Shown: positions 4,673 to 7,631 of the stretch, piece after piece
How the letters are laid out: each line of letters opens with the position of its first letter
How positions within the stretch are numbered: position 1 is the stretch's first letter
Assembly: GCA_900751665.1 (NCBI GenBank)
Contig: CAADSV010000025.1
Coordinates: 1-7,631, forward strand
Source of the DNA: an uncultured Collinsella sp.
GTDB taxonomy: Bacteria; Actinomycetota; Coriobacteriia; Coriobacteriales; Coriobacteriaceae
Length of the DNA stretch: 7,631 nt
Direction: 5' to 3'
Notes under the pieces: model-generated
Databases searched by the model: none
The model's input: the letters and a program-made list of their open reading frames with translations, nothing else
What the model was told of the DNA's origin: nothing
Position numbers and translations under genes: made by a program

Positions 4673-6097
4673 ATGATAGAGATCGCCGTCAACAACCTCG
4701 CGGCCGCAACAGGGGCCCGAACCGTGACGGGAGAAGCCGATCGGGTATGCCGCGGGTGCGTTATCGACTCGCGCCAGGTCGAGGAAGGGACGATTTTCGT
4801 CGCCTTTCCCGGTGAAAACGTCGACGGCAATGATTTTGCTTCCCGTGCCGTCCAGTCGGGTGCCGGCGCCGTCGTGATGACGCGTGAGCCCGAGGCCGAG
4901 CTGGTCTCGCTGGCACAGGACAGGGGCTGTGCCATCTTGCTGACCGATGATCCCGAGGAGTTTCTGCTGCGTTTGGCGCACACGTATCGCCTGGAGCTTG
5001 GCTGCCTGGTCGTTGGCATTACCGGTTCCATCGGCAAGACGACGACCAAGGACGTGCTCGCCGCTGTCCTCGCCAAGCGCTATCGTGTCTGGGCCACCAA
5101 GGGCAATTTCAATAACCTGATCGGCATGCCGCTCACGGTGCTTTCCGCTCCGGCCGATACCGAGGTCCTGGTGCTCGAGATGGGCATGAACCATTTCCAC
5201 GAGATTGAGCGTCTGTCCCAGTCCGCCAATCCCAACCTTGCCATCGTAAGCAAGATCGGTACCTCTCACATCGGCATTTTGGGCAGCCGCGAGAACATCG
5301 CCCGCGCTAAGGCCGAGATTGTCCAGGGTATGTGCGCCGCCGGCGACTTCTTGCCGCTGCTGGTTTTGGGCGGTGAGGACGACTTTACGCCGTTCATTCG
5401 CGATACGTTCGCCCAGCCTGCTGGTATCGATGTGATGCTGGCCGGCGTCTCGGACGATGATGAGGTCCGTGCCCGCGACATTCGTGTTGATGACGAGGGA
5501 CGTCCGGTCTTTACGCTCGATTTTGGCCAGGGTGAGACGATCGATACCATGCTTGCCATCCCCGGCGTGCAGTCCGTTCCTAATGCCGTTAAGGCCGCCG
5601 CGGTTTCCTATCGCCTGGGCGTGACGCCCGAGCAGATCGATGCTGCCTTTAGGGGCCTCACGATCACCGGTCACCGCCAGGAGATCAAGCGCGCCAAGAG
5701 CGGTGCCCGCGTCATCGACGATTCCTATAACGCCAGTGCCGAATCCATGGCTGCTGGCCTCGATTTACTGTGCTCGCTTTCGTGCACGGGGTCTCGCATG
5801 GCGATCCTGGGCGAGATGGGCGAGATGGGCGATGAGGCTCCTCGCATGCATGAGCTCGTGGGCGCCTATGCGGCCGCCAAGAAGCTCGACATGCTGGCGT
5901 GCGTGGGGGGTGAGCTGGCCCAGCTTATGGCCGATGCCGCGCGCATGATGGGCATGGACGAGGACCGCATCCAGGTGTTCTCCGATTATCAGCAGGTGCT
6001 CGACCGCATGGGCGGCGCGCTTGAAAAACATGATGTTGTACTGGTCAAGGGTTCCCGCTTTGTTGAGCTCGACCGCTTTGTGGAAGGTGTGTGCTAG
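4673..6097 (+). CDS. murF: UDP-N-acetylmuramoyl-tripeptide--D-alanyl-D-alanine ligase MurF
   Basis: MurF is a cytoplasmic ATP-dependent ligase that adds D-Ala-D-Ala to UDP-MurNAc-tripeptide, giving the pentapeptide. The 474 residues are typical. The N-terminal substrate domain includes the C-V-I-D-S-R-Q-V-x-x-G-x-I-F-V-A-F-x-G block (29-47). The central ATPase domain has the P-loop GITGSIGKTTTK (115-126, Lys122), NFNNLIGMPLT (145-155) and LEMGMNHFHEIERLS (168-182). The C-terminal domain shows DDSYNASAESM (349-359), where most MurF have N-A-N-P, then LGEMGEMG (379-386) and VLVKGSR (456-462). These distinguish it from MurE and MurC. A good ribosome site, GGGGAG, lies 5-6 bases before the ATG. 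The stop is 3 bases before mraY, so the two are co-transcribed. Confidence 0.96.
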   Translation: MIEIAVNNLAAATGARTVTGEADRVCRGCVIDSRQVEEGTIFVAFPGENVDGNDFASRAVQSGAGAVVMTREPEAELVSLAQDRGCAILLTDDPEEFLLRLAHTYRLELGCLVVGITGSIGKTTTKDVLAAVLAKRYRVWATKGNFNNLIGMPLTVLSAPADTEVLVLEMGMNHFHEIERLSQSANPNLAIVSKIGTSHIGILGSRENIARAKAEIVQGMCAAGDFLPLLVLGGEDDFTPFIRDTFAQPAGIDVMLAGVSDDDEVRARDIRVDDEGRPVFTLDFGQGETIDTMLAIPGVQSVPNAVKAAAVSYRLGVTPEQIDAAFRGLTITGHRQEIKRAKSGARVIDDSYNASAESMAAGLDLLCSLSCTGSRMAILGEMGEMGDEAPRMHELVGAYAAAKKLDMLACVGGELAQLMADAARMMGMDEDRIQVFSDYQQVLDRMGGALEKHDVVLVKGSRFVELDRFVEGVC

Positions 6098-6100
6098 CCC

Positions 6101-7120
6101 ATGTTCGGCAATCCCTCGTATCCAACGTATCAGGCTTTTTTGGGGCTTGGCATCGCCGCTGCCATTGCGCTGCTGCTCATGCCGTGGTGGATCAAGCTGC
6201 TGAAGGTCGAGGGTATCGGCCAACAGGTCCGAGCCGACGGCCCCAAGCGTCATTTGATTAAACAGGGTACGCCGACCATGGGCGGCGTCATCATCCTTGT
6301 TGCGATTTCGCTGACCTGCCTTCTGATGGGCAAGCTCACCACCGAGCTCGTGCTCGTGCTGCTCGCCACGCTGGCGACCGGCGTGCTGGGCCTGATCGAC
6401 GACCTGACCTCCGTTACGCATGGGCGCTCGCTCGGTCTGACGCCTCATGCCAAGATGATCGGCCTAACCATTATCTGTGTCACCTTTACGGTACTTGCCG
6501 TTAACTGGTGCGGCGTCGCCCCCGAGATTCGTTTTCCCGGCGGCCTGACGATTGACCTTGGCGTGCTTTCGACCACCATCTGCGGCCTTTCGTTCCCGTG
6601 GCTCTACATTGTCTTTTGCTGGCTGATGATCGCCGGTCTTTCTAATGCCGTGAACCTGACCGATGGCCTTGACGGTCTTGCTGGCGGCACCTCCATGATT
6701 GCCATGCTCGCCATGGCTGCCATGGCGTTTTTGCACGGAGACGTGAACCTGTCCATCTTCTGCACCGCGTGTGCCGGTGCCTGCTTGGGCTTTCTGTGGT
6801 TCAACTGCTATCCGGCGAGCATCTTTATGGGCGATACCGGCTCGCTTGCCCTGGGCGCCGCGTTTGCCTGCACGTCCATCATGACCAACACCGAGGTCGT
6901 CTCCCTTATCATCGGCGGCCTGTTTATCGTTGAGACCCTGTCGGTCATGATTCAGGTTGTCTACTTCCACTTTACGCACAAGCGCGTCTTCCTTATGGCG
7001 CCCATCCATCATCATTTCGAAAAGAAGGGCTGGGCCGAGACCAAGGTCGTCATCCGTTTTTGGATTATCGCTGCTGCCTTTGGTGCCGTTGGCCTTGCTC
7101 TGTTCTTCCAGTTGGGATAG
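6101..7120 (+). CDS. mraY: Phospho-N-acetylmuramoyl-pentapeptide-transferase MraY
   Basis: MraY is the integral membrane enzyme that transfers phospho-MurNAc-pentapeptide to undecaprenyl phosphate, forming lipid I. The 339 residues form about ten hydrophobic segments. Family motifs are present: GTPTMGG (56-62), the catalytic Asp pair D100-D101 in LIDDLT, NLTDGLDGLAGG (185-196), the F-M-G-D-T-G-S-L-A-L-G block with Asp245 (242-252), and the His-rich A-P-I-H-H-H-F-E-K-K-G-W loop (300-311), followed by K-V-V-I-R-F-W. No key residue is missing. The first methionine at 6101 follows the murF stop by 3 bases; GGAAGG (6082-6087) inside murF is a rather distant ribosome site. murD follows after 9 bases. 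Confidence 0.97.
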   Translation: MFGNPSYPTYQAFLGLGIAAAIALLLMPWWIKLLKVEGIGQQVRADGPKRHLIKQGTPTMGGVIILVAISLTCLLMGKLTTELVLVLLATLATGVLGLIDDLTSVTHGRSLGLTPHAKMIGLTIICVTFTVLAVNWCGVAPEIRFPGGLTIDLGVLSTTICGLSFPWLYIVFCWLMIAGLSNAVNLTDGLDGLAGGTSMIAMLAMAAMAFLHGDVNLSIFCTACAGACLGFLWFNCYPASIFMGDTGSLALGAAFACTSIMTNTEVVSLIIGGLFIVETLSVMIQVVYFHFTHKRVFLMAPIHHHFEKKGWAETKVVIRFWIIAAAFGAVGLALFFQLG

Positions 7121-7129
7121 TGGTCTTTC

Positions 7130-7582
7130 ATGTCTCTTGCTGATGTCTTTAGCCTGCTCGTTTTGGGTCAGGGCAAATCCGGTCTCGATGTCGCCCGCTG
7201 GGCGCTGGCACATCCCGAGCGCGTAAGTGCCGTTACCGTGTATGGCGGTGGCACCTCTGAGCCCAATGACGCCACGCGTGCGCTCGAGGCTGCTGGTGCG
7301 TCGTTTGTCTATGGGACCGAACAGGTCGAGGGCGCCTATGACGTATGCGTGACGTGCCCGGGCATCTCGGAGTTCTCGGGCTTCTTTAAGGCTGGGCGCG
7401 AGCATGCCGCCCAGATTATGGGTGAGCCCGAGTTTGCCTATCGCCTGTCGCCCGATAACTGGATTGCCATCACGGGCACCAACGGCAAGACGACCACCAC
7501 GTCGCTGACTGATTATCTGCTTAAGGCTGCCGGCGAGGCCAGCGTTGCTGTCGGCAACATCGGCGAAACGCCCGTCAACTAG
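7130..7582 (+). CDS. murD: UDP-N-acetylmuramoyl-L-alanine--D-glutamate ligase MurD, N-terminal part (truncated)
   Basis: MurD is the cytoplasmic ATP-dependent ligase that adds D-Glu to UDP-MurNAc-L-Ala. Only about 150 of an expected 450-500 residues are present. They show the N-terminal nucleotide-like fold with V-L-G-Q-G-K-S-G (11-18), the V-T-C-P-G-I-S block (74-80), the ATPase P-loop ITGTNGKTTTT (114-124, Lys120) and GNIGETP (142-148). The frame meets a TAG at 7580-7582. Read through in the same frame, the last codons (7610-7630) give V-V-G-R-A-S-R, which faintly resembles the V-x-E-x-S-S motif expected shortly downstream in MurD. The stop is therefore more likely error at a contig end than a real end, since murD is essential. 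No strong ribosome site precedes ATG 7130; coupling to mraY is likely. Confidence 0.9.
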   Translation: MSLADVFSLLVLGQGKSGLDVARWALAHPERVSAVTVYGGGTSEPNDATRALEAAGASFVYGTEQVEGAYDVCVTCPGISEFSGFFKAGREHAAQIMGEPEFAYRLSPDNWIAITGTNGKTTTTSLTDYLLKAAGEASVAVGNIGETPVN

Positions 7583-7631
7583 CGTTTCCGGCGAACCCCC
7601 AACGCGAGGGTTGTGGGGCGGGCCTCGCGCG

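Noticed and set aside
3159..4673. 504-codon minus-strand reading frame opposite ftsI
   Set aside because: It is a high-GC shadow of ftsI. Its His/Arg/Ala-rich translation matches no family, and ftsI has all its catalytic motifs.
4439..5674. 411-codon minus-strand reading frame opposite murF
   Set aside because: It is a shadow of murF, which is complete with all motifs. No promoter or ribosome site supports the antisense frame.
6464..7405. 313-codon minus-strand reading frame opposite mraY and murD
   Set aside because: It crosses two well-supported + strand genes. The translation is low in complexity and charged, typical of antisense frames in GC-rich DNA.
1..7631. CRISPR array, tRNA/rRNA, insertion sequence, toxin-antitoxin or phage-defence system
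   Set aside because: No regularly spaced repeats, RNA gene signatures, transposase frames or accessory genes are visible. The recombinase fragment is of the housekeeping Xer type, and everything else is a conserved dcw cluster.

Overview
The window is the 5' half of a bacterial division and cell-wall (dcw) cluster, entirely on the + strand. High GC, the protein style, the R/G/S-rich cytoplasmic extension of FtsI and a tyrosine recombinase directly upstream of mraZ suggest a high-GC Actinomycetota of the Coriobacteriia, most like Collinsella or a close relative. This is judged from reading the proteins; no database search was done.

Layout: (1) 2-220, the C-terminal end of a XerC/XerD-type tyrosine recombinase, cut by the left edge. 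(2) 221-682, a 462-bp non-coding region: a very strong intrinsic terminator (256-323), several short palindromes, then a G-rich array of TGGG(G) repeats running into a good sigma-70-type promoter (TTGAAA, 17 bp, TATTAT at 586-614). Two matching 17-bp inverted repeats lie in the promoter spacer and in the 5' leader. (3) 683-2664, mraZ, rsmH and an ftsL-like gene. (4) 2682-4547, ftsI, the division transpeptidase. (5) 4548-4672, a 125-bp gap where murE usually sits, with only a weak candidate promoter. (6) 4673-7582, murF, mraY and the first third of murD.

How the genes work together: MraZ is the cluster's own DNA-binding regulator and RsmH methylates 16S rRNA. FtsL and FtsI belong to the septal peptidoglycan synthesis complex. 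MurF completes UDP-MurNAc-pentapeptide and MraY transfers it to undecaprenyl phosphate to form lipid I. MurD adds D-Glu earlier in the same pathway. Intergenic gaps from mraZ to murD are 3-125 bp, so most of the cluster is probably one transcription unit driven from the promoter upstream of mraZ.

Both ends look like low-quality contig ends. The first ~60 bases spoil a conserved recombinase motif by apparent A-to-C changes. The last ~50 bases carry an in-frame stop inside murD, in G/C-rich sequence that no longer reads as MurD. I see no new multi-gene system here. The most interesting part is the control region of mraZ, followed by the absence of murE from its usual place.
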